The notes under the pieces were generated by a model that had not been told where the DNA came from, searched no databases, and saw only the letters and a list, made by a program, of their open reading frames with translations. The position numbers were made by a program, and so were the translations under genes. DNA of 20,274 nucleotides from an uncultured Collinsella sp. (lineage in GTDB: Bacteria > Actinomycetota > Coriobacteriia > Coriobacteriales > Coriobacteriaceae): positions 1 through 20,274 of the forward strand of contig CABUDB010000002.1 in assembly GCA_902490245.1 (NCBI GenBank). The letters are read 5' to 3'. The stretch's first letter is position 1; every line of letters begins with the position of its first letter. Shown one piece after another: positions 1-6,453 of this stretch.

Positions 1-65
1 GTTCATTCACTATTCCAATGCCAACATCCGGGACTGCACACTGCTGGAAGCCGAAAGGAACCCTC

Positions 66-608
66 ATGCCCAGCGTTGCCGTTCTCGCCGCCGATGGCTT
101 TGAAACGATTGAATGCCTGACCATGGTCGATGTCATGCGTCGCGGCGGCGTGCGCGCCACGCTCGTCTCGATCATGCCCACGCGCGAGGTCGTAAGCTCG
201 CTGCAGATTCCCGTAACCTGCGACGCACTCTTTGACGAGATCAACTTTGACGAGTACGACTGCGTCGTGCTGCCCGGCGGCCTGCCCGGCGCCACCAACC
301 TGCGCGCCGACCAGCGCGTCTGCGACGTAGTCTGCGAGTTCGCCGCGACCAAGCATGTTGCCGCCATCTGCGCCGCCCCGTTTATCCTGGGCGAGCTTGA
401 CCTGCTCGAGGGACGCCACGCCACGTGCTTCCCCGGCTTTGAGAAGAGCTTCCCCGAGGGTGCCTATACCGGCGACAAGGTCACGCACGACGGCAACATC
501 ATCACCGCCAGCGGCATGGCCCAGTCGCTCCCCTTTGCGCTTGAGCTGCTGCGTACGCTCGCAGGCGACAAGGCTGTCGAGAAGGTTGCCGAGGGCATTC
601 AGCTATGA
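66..608 (+). CDS. DJ-1/PfpI family protein (YajL/DJ-1-like)
   Basis: The 180-residue product has the length and fold signature of the single-domain DJ-1/YajL branch of the class I glutamine amidotransferase-like superfamily. Visible landmarks are the N-terminal Glu (E16, in GFETIE), equivalent to DJ-1 Glu18, the VVLPGGLPG turn at about 67-75, and the nucleophile-elbow cysteine C102 in AAICAAP. A second conserved patch, ATCFPGFE, lies at about 119-126. Members are linked to oxidative-stress sensing, chaperone or deglycase-like activity; which applies here cannot be read from sequence. The start at 66 is chosen because AAAGGA lies at 54-59; an in-frame ATG at 18 has no such site and would add 16 residues absent from the family. 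It overlaps maf by four bases (ATGA), so the two are probably translationally coupled. Confidence 0.9.
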   Translation: MPSVAVLAADGFETIECLTMVDVMRRGGVRATLVSIMPTREVVSSLQIPVTCDALFDEINFDEYDCVVLPGGLPGATNLRADQRVCDVVCEFAATKHVAAICAAPFILGELDLLEGRHATCFPGFEKSFPEGAYTGDKVTHDGNIITASGMAQSLPFALELLRTLAGDKAVEKVAEGIQL

Positions 609-1186
609 TTTTGGCTTCGCAATCACCGCGCCGCATCGAGCTGATGCGCGAAGCGGGCTACGACATCCGCGTCATTCCCGCTGACATCGACGAGACTCCT
701 TTTGATGACGAGGCCCCGCTTACGCTTGTCGAGCGCTTAGCTCGCGCTAAGGCTGCCGCCGTTGCCGCCGAGCACGCCGAACCCAATGAGCTGACCATCG
801 CGGCCGACACCATCGTCACCTTCGATGGCAAGATTTTGGGTAAGCCGGCAAACGAGGACGAAGCCCGTACCATGCTCCACGAGCTCTCCGGGCGCACGCA
901 TCAGGTCGCAACCGGCGTCTGCATCGTTAGAGCCGGAGACGCCACAGCCCCGCACGCCGCCGAGAGCCTGTCGTTTGTCGATGTGACCGACGTGACGTTC
1001 TATGAGCTCACCGACGAGCAGATTGAGCTCTACGTCGCCTCGGGCGAGCCCATGGACAAAGCCGGCGCCTACGGCATCCAGGGCACAGGCGGGCGCATGC
1101 TCGTGCATGATATTTCGGGCGACTTCTACAACGTGGTGGGCCTGCCCATCGCTCGCGTCGCGCGTGCGATTCAAAAACTATCGTAA
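605..1186 (+). CDS. maf: Maf-like nucleotide pyrophosphatase
   Basis: The 193-residue protein matches the Maf/HAM1-related house-cleaning pyrophosphatases, which hydrolyse non-canonical or excess nucleoside triphosphates to the monophosphate in the cytosol. It shows the N-terminal SQSPRR phosphate-binding motif (5-10), the AADTIV block with the catalytic-type Asp68, GKP at 79-81 and the LSGRTHQVATGV block at about 94-105. The AADT form is typical of the YhdE-type dTTP/UTP-preferring subfamily, so that specificity is inferred. The ATG overlaps the stop of the preceding DJ-1 gene. Family members have also been reported to affect septum formation when overproduced. Confidence 0.93.
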   Translation: MILASQSPRRIELMREAGYDIRVIPADIDETPFDDEAPLTLVERLARAKAAAVAAEHAEPNELTIAADTIVTFDGKILGKPANEDEARTMLHELSGRTHQVATGVCIVRAGDATAPHAAESLSFVDVTDVTFYELTDEQIELYVASGEPMDKAGAYGIQGTGGRMLVHDISGDFYNVVGLPIARVARAIQKLS

Positions 1187-1194
1187 TTGCATCT

Positions 1195-1264
1195 GGCGCT
1201 GGGTATCCCCCAGCGCCTACAATTTCGGCGTACCGTACGGATCCCGACCGGGCATAAGGCCCGG
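1195..1264 (+). terminator. Hairpin pair between maf and the P1 peptidase gene
   Basis: A perfect 9-bp stem (1195-1203 with 1209-1217, loop TATCC) sits nine bases after the maf stop. A second 6-bp GC stem (1248-1253 with 1259-1264) follows, just before the ribosome binding site of the next gene. Neither is followed by a real U-run, so termination would be weak. TACAAT at 1218-1223 could be a -10 box, but no -35 is apparent. The pair may separate maf from the peptidase gene or protect an mRNA end. Confidence 0.35.
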
Positions 1265-1287
1265 CGGAAAACCGATAGGAGTAAAAC

Positions 1288-2289
1288 ATGGATACACTGC
1301 TTGAGGCCATTGACGTTTGCGATGTCGATGGCTTTTGCTTTGGCAACTACACGGACGAGGAGGCCGGCACCGGTTGCACCGTAATCGTGGCACCCGAGGG
1401 CGCCACCGGCGGCGTTGACGTTCGCGGCGGTGCCCCGGCATCGCGCGAAACCGACCTGCTGCGTCCCGAGAACACCGTCGACAAGGTCCACGCCGTCTGC
1501 CTTTCGGGCGGATCGGCCTTTGGCCTGGAGGCCGCAAGCGGCGTCGCCCGCGAGCTCGAGAGCCGCGGCATCGGCCTTCCCGTCGGCCCCACGCAGGTGC
1601 CTATCGTGTGCTCCAGCTGCATCTTCGACCTCGCCTTTGGCGACCCCGCCGTACGCCCCGACATTGAGGCTGGCATCTCCGCCGTGCGCGAAGCACTCGA
1701 CAACACCCCCACCACGCTCGAGCAGGGCAATGTAGGTGCCGGCACCGGTGCCACCGTGGGCAAGCTCATGGGTCCCGCCACCTGCATGAAGGCCGGCCTA
1801 GGCGCTGCCGCCGTGGCACTCGGCCCTGTTAAGGTGGGTGCCGTGGTCTCGGTCAACGCCTGCGGCAATGTCGTCGACCCCTTCACCGGCGAATGGGTCG
1901 CTGGTATGCGCGCCGCAGCAGATAGCGACCAGATCGTCGACATGGAGCTCGCAGCCTTTGCCGCCGCCGGCTCCATGCAAATGCCGCTCGACCGCACCAA
2001 CACCACCATCAGCTGCATCGTCACCAACGTTGAGCTCACCAAGGCTCAGGCCACCAAGGTCTCCCAGATGGCCGCAGACGCCTATGCACACGCCATCCGT
2101 CCCACGCACACCACGAACGACGGCGACACCATCTACACCCTCGCCAGCGGCAAGCTAGACGCTCAGACAAGCGCCACCGTTCCCCTAGACCTACTGGGCA
2201 TGCTCGCCGTAAGGGCCCTACAGACCGCCATCGTAAACGGAGCCAAAAACGCCAAAACCTCCCACGGCATCCCCGGCGCCGCAAAGTAG
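1288..2289 (+). CDS. P1 family peptidase (DmpA/ThnT-type Ntn hydrolase)
   Basis: The 333-residue protein resembles the peptidase family that includes DmpA (L-aminopeptidase/D-esterase) and ThnT, self-processing Ntn-like hydrolases. Landmarks are the N-terminal TGCTVIVAPEGATGGVDVRGGAP stretch (28-50, quoted here as landmark only by its TGCTV start and VRGGAP end), LSGGSAFGL at 72-80, and the glycine-rich GNVGAGTGATVGK block at 148-160. RTNTTISCIVTN at 236-247 corresponds to the region where relatives autocleave before a Ser or Thr; N238/T239 resembles the Asn-Thr site of ThnT, though the exact nucleophile is uncertain. No signal peptide is seen, so it is probably cytosolic. AGGAG lies about eight bases before the ATG. 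The substrate is unknown; D-amino-acid amides, beta-peptides or esters are known for relatives. Confidence 0.85.
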   Translation: MDTLLEAIDVCDVDGFCFGNYTDEEAGTGCTVIVAPEGATGGVDVRGGAPASRETDLLRPENTVDKVHAVCLSGGSAFGLEAASGVARELESRGIGLPVGPTQVPIVCSSCIFDLAFGDPAVRPDIEAGISAVREALDNTPTTLEQGNVGAGTGATVGKLMGPATCMKAGLGAAAVALGPVKVGAVVSVNACGNVVDPFTGEWVAGMRAAADSDQIVDMELAAFAAAGSMQMPLDRTNTTISCIVTNVELTKAQATKVSQMAADAYAHAIRPTHTTNDGDTIYTLASGKLDAQTSATVPLDLLGMLAVRALQTAIVNGAKNAKTSHGIPGAAK

Positions 2290-2301
2290 CCTAACCTGAC
2301 C

Positions 2302-2426
2302 GGTTGCCCGGTGGGGCTTGGTTATGTTTGCTGCTCTACAGTCCTGGCTCGCACGAAGAGCACATTAAGTGCTCTTCGGCTCGTGCGGAACTCGCGACAA
2401 ACATAACCAAGCCCCACCGGGCAACC
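2302..2426. repeat. Nested stem-loop element, copy 1 (29-bp perfect arms)
   Basis: Perfect 29-bp inverted arms run 2302-2330 and 2398-2426. Inside is a 10-bp stem (2354-2363 with 2369-2378, loop ATTAA) flanked by CTCGCACG and CTCGTGCG segments. The stretch 2326-2402, bounded by GTTTG and CAAAC, is the part shared with copy 2 at 2537-2614, which lies in the opposite orientation. The outer 24 bp of the arms are not shared. There is no U-run after the arms, so it is not a simple terminator, although it sits between convergent genes. It is unlikely to be protein coding. Confidence 0.85.
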
Positions 2427-2474
2427 TACTCAACAAGATCCCTTTCAGCCCAGGCCCCTGTGTACTGCGCGTCC

Positions 2475-2683
2475 AAGATCTTCAAATTCAGGCAGCCTGA
2501 CAATCGATTCTTATAGCAAAGGCCCCTTGGCCTTTAGTTTGCTACAAGTTCCGCACGAGCCGGAAAGCACTCAATGTGCTTTCCGTGCGAGTAGGACTGT
2601 TCGCAGTAGCAAACTAAAGGCCAAGGGGCCCTGTCAACCTATCAGCAGCGATTACTCAGCAGTTAGTTGAATTTGAAGATCTT
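2475..2683. repeat. 16-bp inverted repeat flanking element copy 2
   Basis: Bases 2475-2490 are the exact reverse complement of 2668-2683, the last codons of the glycosyltransferase gene. Read on the + strand the copy would encode SKIFKF preceded by Ala, as does the real gene end; the Ala and Ser codons differ only at the third base. This is compatible with a remnant of a second glycosyltransferase C-terminus, or with a local inverted duplication. The element at 2521-2630 lies between the two arms. Confidence 0.5.
2521..2630. repeat. Nested stem-loop element, copy 2 (25-bp perfect arms)
   Basis: Perfect 25-bp arms run 2521-2545 and 2606-2630. The inner 10-bp stem is 2561-2570 with 2576-2585, loop TCAAT. 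The reverse complement of the core matches copy 1 at about 48 of 55 positions, including ACAGTCCT, CTCGCACG and CGGCTCGTGCGGAACT. Within the inner stem two A:T/G:C pairs are swapped compensatorily between copies. The outermost 16 bp of the arms are unrelated to copy 1. The remaining parts of the 2290-2662 gap show no gene. Confidence 0.85.
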
Positions 2684-3694
2684 CGAGGCAAGACGGTATA
2701 GGCCGAGTGTGGTTTTGTCTCCGGCACGACCGCGGAGGTTAGTGAAGAAGCCGACCACACCGTAACGTGCACGACGATACATACGCTCGTCATAGGCCTT
2801 CAAATCATTCCACAGCGTCTTCAGACGCTCATCGGCACAATCCTCGTCGGAAAGCTTGGTGAGCACCGAGCAAATCGCCATCATCATGGTGAAGTAGCCC
2901 ATCATGTACGAACGCAGACGCGAGGACTCAACGTCCTGGTACAGGTGGAACGATTCCATCATGATGCGCGTTACGCGGAACTGCTGACCCAGGCGCTTGA
3001 CCATCGTGGCCTCATTGACGCTCTGGCCCTCGCGACCGATAAAGTAGCGATAGAGGTCGATGTCGGCGTAGTACATGGTCTTGCAGCGCGGCAGCGGCAC
3101 GTATGCGTAGATATTATCCACGTAGAACGTGTGTGCCGGCATAGGCAGATTGGACTCGCGCAGTACGTCGGTGCGATAGCACAGGCTGTGCATGAGCAGG
3201 TTCTGATCGGGACGGAAGTGTCCGATCTGGTCCCAAGAGAAAATCTTTTTGCGCGGCAGGGCAAACTTGTAGCCAATAGCGGTATGCGTGCCCTCGTAAA
3301 CCTTCTCGTACACGTAGTTCGAGATAAACAGGTCGACGCGCTGGTCGCGCTCCTCAAAGCCACGCAGAATCGACAGCATGGTCGAAAGCGCCGCACCGTC
3401 GAGCCAGTCGTCCGAGTCAACGACCTTATAGTACGTACCATGCGCCTCACGCAGGCCCGAGAGGACGGCGATACCGTGGCCGCCATTCTCCTGGTGCACC
3501 GCACGGATGGTACCAGGATAACGGGCCTCCCACTCGTCGGCCTTGGCGGCCGTCTCGTCCTTGGAGCCGTCGTCCACCACGATAATCTCGATATCGGTGG
3601 CGTAATTGCTCCCCTCCAAGATGGAGGTGATGCAATGGTCCATATCCTTGGCGGCGTTATACGAGGGAATACCGAATGTTATGACTTTATGCAT
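2663..3694 (-). CDS. Family 2 glycosyltransferase
   Basis: The product is 343 residues if started at 3694. It has a GT-A fold N-terminus: GIPSYNAA (8-15), IIVVDDGSKDET (37-48) with the nucleotide-binding DDGS, ENGGHG (69-74), and the DSDDWLDG block (93-100) that supplies the metal-binding DxD. These mark inverting GT2 enzymes that transfer a sugar from a nucleotide donor; the acceptor is unknown. The C-terminal part (about 200-343) is less typical and has no clear multi-span membrane region. The start at 3694 overlaps the glf stop by eight bases; an alternative ATG at 3712 overlaps more, and neither has a strong ribosome site, which fits translational coupling. Coupling with glf suggests a role in galactofuranose-containing glycan assembly (inference). 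Confidence 0.9.
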   Translation of the reverse strand: MHKVITFGIPSYNAAKDMDHCITSILEGSNYATDIEIIVVDDGSKDETAAKADEWEARYPGTIRAVHQENGGHGIAVLSGLREAHGTYYKVVDSDDWLDGAALSTMLSILRGFEERDQRVDLFISNYVYEKVYEGTHTAIGYKFALPRKKIFSWDQIGHFRPDQNLLMHSLCYRTDVLRESNLPMPAHTFYVDNIYAYVPLPRCKTMYYADIDLYRYFIGREGQSVNEATMVKRLGQQFRVTRIMMESFHLYQDVESSRLRSYMMGYFTMMMAICSVLTKLSDEDCADERLKTLWNDLKAYDERMYRRARYGVVGFFTNLRGRAGDKTTLGLYRLASKIFKFN

Positions 3695-4889
3695 GGCAGG
3701 CGATAATCTCATCCGAAAGATCGAGGGCAGAATTGGTCACGGCGTCCATATCGTAGTAACGATACTCGGCCAGACGACCCACCGGGTGGAAGTTCGTCAG
3801 GTTCTGGACGCGCTCAAGGTAGCGCTCGTAGAGCTCACGGTTCTCGGGCTCCAGAATAGCGTAGTACGGCGTCTCGCCCGAGCCGGGCGTATAGGCCTTG
3901 GAGTACTCCTTCATGATGGTGGTCTTGCCGGGCAGGACCTGACCAGTCATGTTCTTGAACTCGGTAATGCGCGTATAGTCCTCGCTCGTGGTGTAGTTGA
4001 CGGTGCCCACGGGCTGGAACTGATCCATATCGAACGTCTCGAACTTCATATCGAGCGTGCGGTACGGCAGCGCGCCCAGGTCGAGGTTGAACAGCTCGTC
4101 GAGCGGACCGGTGTAGACGATCTCGCCACCATAGACCTTGCCGTCGATCTTGACGGTGGTCTCGTCGATTTCAAAGAGGTCACGGGCGTCTACGTCACAG
4201 AATACGTCGATCAGATCGTGATCGAGCATATGCTCGAACAGCGCGGTATAGCCGTCCTGCGGCATGCCCTGGAAAGGAGCCTGCGGGAAGTAGCGATCGT
4301 CATCGCCCACAAAGACGGGAACGCGGCCGGTGATCGAGGGGTCGATCTGGTCGGGCGTCTGGCCCCACTGCTTCATGGTGTAATGCAAAAAGACGTTCTC
4401 ATAGACATAATCGGCGACCTCGGCAAGATCCGGGTCGTTCTTCTTGCGCAGCTCCATAATGGGCACCTTGACGTCCTTGCCAAAGGTCTCCACGAGCTTC
4501 TGATACAGCTCCTCGCCGCGCTCGTCACCAAAGGCAAGCTTGAGACTCGCATGGTTGAAGGGCACGGGCATCAGGGTGCCGTTGATGTTGGCGAGCACCT
4601 TGTGCTGATAATCCGTCCACTTGGTAAAGCGCGACAGGAAATTGTGCACGCGCTCGTTAAAGGTGTGATAGATATGCGGACCGTACTCGTGGATCAGGAT
4701 TCCGGCCTCGTCAGTGCAGTCATAGGCATTGCCCGCAATGTGGCTACGGCGCTCCAAAACGGCAACACGATAGCCGATGGTCTCGGCAAGACGGCGGGCG
4801 CAAACGGCACCGGCATATCCAGCACCGACGACAATCATGTCGTACGCGCCGGCGTTAAAGCCTTCAGGCAGGCCTGAGGTAATCTGCAT
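3687..4889 (-). CDS. glf: UDP-galactopyranose mutase
   Basis: The 400-residue flavoenzyme interconverts UDP-galactopyranose and UDP-galactofuranose, the donor for galactofuranose in surface polysaccharides. The FAD-binding Rossmann motif VVGAGYAG lies at 20-27, followed by the acidic end of the second strand (AVLERR at about 43-48) and HIAGNAYD, a family hallmark. YGPHIYHT at about 70-77 and the WTDYQHKVLANINGTLMPVP region (about 91-110) are typical of bacterial Glf. EYSKAYTPGSGETPYYAI (about 328-345) matches the C-terminal substrate-binding region. The length is slightly above the usual 370-390. AAGGAG lies six bases before the ATG. It is first in a two-gene unit with the GT2 enzyme. Confidence 0.96.
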   Translation of the reverse strand: MQITSGLPEGFNAGAYDMIVVGAGYAGAVCARRLAETIGYRVAVLERRSHIAGNAYDCTDEAGILIHEYGPHIYHTFNERVHNFLSRFTKWTDYQHKVLANINGTLMPVPFNHASLKLAFGDERGEELYQKLVETFGKDVKVPIMELRKKNDPDLAEVADYVYENVFLHYTMKQWGQTPDQIDPSITGRVPVFVGDDDRYFPQAPFQGMPQDGYTALFEHMLDHDLIDVFCDVDARDLFEIDETTVKIDGKVYGGEIVYTGPLDELFNLDLGALPYRTLDMKFETFDMDQFQPVGTVNYTTSEDYTRITEFKNMTGQVLPGKTTIMKEYSKAYTPGSGETPYYAILEPENRELYERYLERVQNLTNFHPVGRLAEYRYYDMDAVTNSALDLSDEIIACHA

Positions 4890-4967
4890 CGATACTCCTT
4901 GTCAAAAGCCACGGGCTCGTTAGCTGGGCTTTTCTCGAACATTCTTCGAGACATATTTATCAGAGCG

Positions 4968-4993
4968 ATTATAGCGCTAATGCGTCCTATAAT
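4968..4993. promoter_or_regulatory. Candidate divergent promoters between glf and pta
   Basis: The 231-bp divergent gap has a TATAAT at 4988-4993 on the + strand, pointing to pta, and a TATAAT on the - strand at 4973-4968, pointing to glf. Good -35 boxes are not visible at 16-18 bp for either. The stretch around them is more AT-rich than its surroundings. The assignment rests on the -10 boxes only. Confidence 0.45.
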
Positions 4994-5046
4994 GAGCTTG
5001 CCACACAAGGAAAGCTCAAGCACCGCGGCGTACATTATTGAAAGGT

Positions 5047-5071
5047 AAACCCGCTAGCAGCGGGTTTATTC
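5047..5071 (+). terminator. Leader terminator upstream of pta
   Basis: A perfect 9-bp stem (5047-5055 with 5059-5067, loop AGC) is followed by a short T-rich stretch (TTTATT). It lies about 50 bases before the pta ATG and downstream of the + strand TATAAT at 4988-4993. A transcript from that promoter would therefore meet a terminator before pta. This suggests a short leader RNA or attenuation, or a second promoter between 5068 and 5100. No ATG-initiated leader peptide is seen between 5000 and 5047. Confidence 0.5.
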
Positions 5072-5120
5072 GTGAACAGCCGGGCGCCTGGAGCTTAGCG
5101 AAACGCTTGCAAGGAGTAAC

Positions 5121-6101
5121 ATGAGCGATTTCCTAAACCGTATGAAGTCTGCCGCCAAGGCCGACCTTAAGACCATCGTCCTGCCCGAGGGCGAGGATCC
5201 GCGCACCATCGTCGCGGCCAACAAGATCATCGAGGAAGGCCTGGCCAACATCGTCATCCTGGGCGATCCCAACGAGATCAACGTCCCCGGCGCCACCGTC
5301 ATCGATCCGCGCAACGCCGAGAAGCACGAGGAGTACGCACAGAAGTTTGCCGAGCTCCGCGCCAAGAAGGGCGTTACCATCGAGCAGGCTCGCGCCCAGG
5401 TGATGGACGCCACCTACTTTGGCACTATGATGGTCAAGATGGGCGACGCCGACGGCCTGGTCTCCGGCGCCTGCCACTCCACCGCCGATACCCTGCGCCC
5501 CGCGCTGCAGATTCTCAAGACCGCCCCAGGCACCAAGCTGGTCTCGGCCTTCTTCGTGATGTGCACCGACACCCCGCAGTTCGGCACCGACGGCACGCTG
5601 ATCTTCGCCGACTGCGGCCTCAACATCAACCCGTCCTCCGACGAGCTCTCCGAGATCGCCATCGCCTCCGCTCACTCCTGGTCCACCTTCATGGGCAACG
5701 TTGAGCCGCACGTGGCCATGCTCTCCTACTCCACCATGGGCTCCGCCGGCGGCGAGGTTGCCAAGAAGGTCCAGGAGGCCGTGAAGTTCTGCAAGGAAAA
5801 GGCTCCCGAGCTCGCCATCGATGGCGACCTGCAGCTCGACGCTGCCATCGTCCCCACCGTCGCTCAGCTCAAGGCTCCCGGCTCCTCTGTCGCCGGCAAG
5901 GCCAACGTGCTCGTGTTCCCCGACCTCGAGGCCGGCAATATCGGCTACAAGCTGGTCCAGCGCTTCGCCGGCGCCGACGCTTACGGCCCCATCCTGCAGG
6001 GCATCGCCAAGCCGGTTAACGACCTTTCGCGCGGCTGCTCTGCCGACGACATCGTGGGTGTCGTGGCCATCACCGCCGTCCAGGCTCAGATGGCTGAGTA
6101 G
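5121..6101 (+). CDS. pta: Phosphate acetyltransferase
   Basis: The 326-residue enzyme exchanges CoA for phosphate on acetyl-CoA to give acetyl phosphate, the step before acetate kinase. It is the short, single-domain Pta form without the N-terminal DRTGG/regulatory domains of enterobacterial Pta. Landmarks are TIVLPEGEDPRT (18-29), the DGLVSGACHSTADTLRP block (about 111-127) lining the CoA/phosphate pocket, and the late EPHVAMLSYSTMGSAGG and FPDLEAGNIGYKLVQR blocks. AAGGAG lies six to eight bases before the ATG. It stands alone on the + strand and converges with the acetate kinase genes rather than preceding them in an operon. Confidence 0.96.
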   Translation: MSDFLNRMKSAAKADLKTIVLPEGEDPRTIVAANKIIEEGLANIVILGDPNEINVPGATVIDPRNAEKHEEYAQKFAELRAKKGVTIEQARAQVMDATYFGTMMVKMGDADGLVSGACHSTADTLRPALQILKTAPGTKLVSAFFVMCTDTPQFGTDGTLIFADCGLNINPSSDELSEIAIASAHSWSTFMGNVEPHVAMLSYSTMGSAGGEVAKKVQEAVKFCKEKAPELAIDGDLQLDAAIVPTVAQLKAPGSSVAGKANVLVFPDLEAGNIGYKLVQRFAGADAYGPILQGIAKPVNDLSRGCSADDIVGVVAITAVQAQMAE

Positions 6102-6116
6102 CGTACGTACTCGTCC

Positions 6117-6247
6117 GAAGGCCGTACGGGCTAACCCCTGAAAACGTCCTCGACCAATGAAACGCCCCCGTTCTGCTCCTCCGGAGCTACGAACGGGGGC
6201 GTTTCTGGTCTGCGGAATGTTTTCAGGGGTTAGCCCGTATGGCCTTC
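6117..6247. repeat. 131-bp nested palindrome between pta and ackA
   Basis: Outer arms 6117-6145 and 6219-6247 are 29 bp with one G-T wobble. Inward lie a 5-bp stem (6152-6156 with 6206-6210), then a perfect 15-bp GC-rich stem (6159-6173 with 6191-6205) and a small 5-bp stem in the loop (6175-6179 with 6183-6187). With bulges, pairing may extend outward to about 6101-6116 with 6248-6263. It sits between convergent genes and may act as a two-way transcription barrier, but no U-run ends it. The core is unrelated to the elements at 2302 and 2521. Bases 6264-6390 hold no recognisable gene. Confidence 0.85.
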
Positions 6248-6397
6248 TACCGCTACGTAGCAGTCAGGGTATCTGGGGTGGACGGCGGCTTGGCTACGAG
6301 CTGGGGCTGATGATCTGAACGAATGGGTGCCGTTGCTGAAAGCGCAGGCGTTGCCGGCGATGATCACTTTGGGACTGGAATTTCCGTATGCTAGTAA

Positions 6398-6431
6398 AAA
6401 GGCCTCCGGAGCTGTTGCTCTGGAGGCCTTT
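6398..6431 (-). terminator. Rho-independent terminator of the acetate kinase gene
   Basis: A 15-bp stem (6398-6412 with 6417-6431, loop of four bases, one wobble) has the TTTTT run (6400-6396 on the + strand as A's) on the - strand side. It lies 23 bases beyond the end of the acetate kinase gene. The + side reads TTTCGTTTAC, so it may also stop read-through from pta. Confidence 0.85.
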
Positions 6432-6453
6432 CGTTTACTTGCAAATGCGCGCG

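Noticed and set aside
2304..2516. 70-residue frame across the palindromic element
   Set aside because: It runs through the inverted arms of a stem-loop element and lacks a ribosome site; treated as non-coding, apart from the short SKIFKF remnant.
2302..2630. CRISPR array
   Set aside because: There are only two copies, in opposite orientation, with unique arms and no regular spacers; no cas genes are nearby.
3606..4877. Long + strand reading frame opposite glf
   Set aside because: It is the antisense of a well-recognised glf gene in high-GC DNA; the translation has no family motifs and no ribosome site.
4994..5071. tRNA or riboswitch in the pta leader
   Set aside because: No cloverleaf, T-loop or known aptamer motif was found; only a terminator-like stem is supported.
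6264..6390. Small gene or promoter between the palindrome and the ackA terminator
   Set aside because: No reading frame with a ribosome site and no convincing -35/-10 pair; only a 10-bp palindrome at 6252-6261 is seen.
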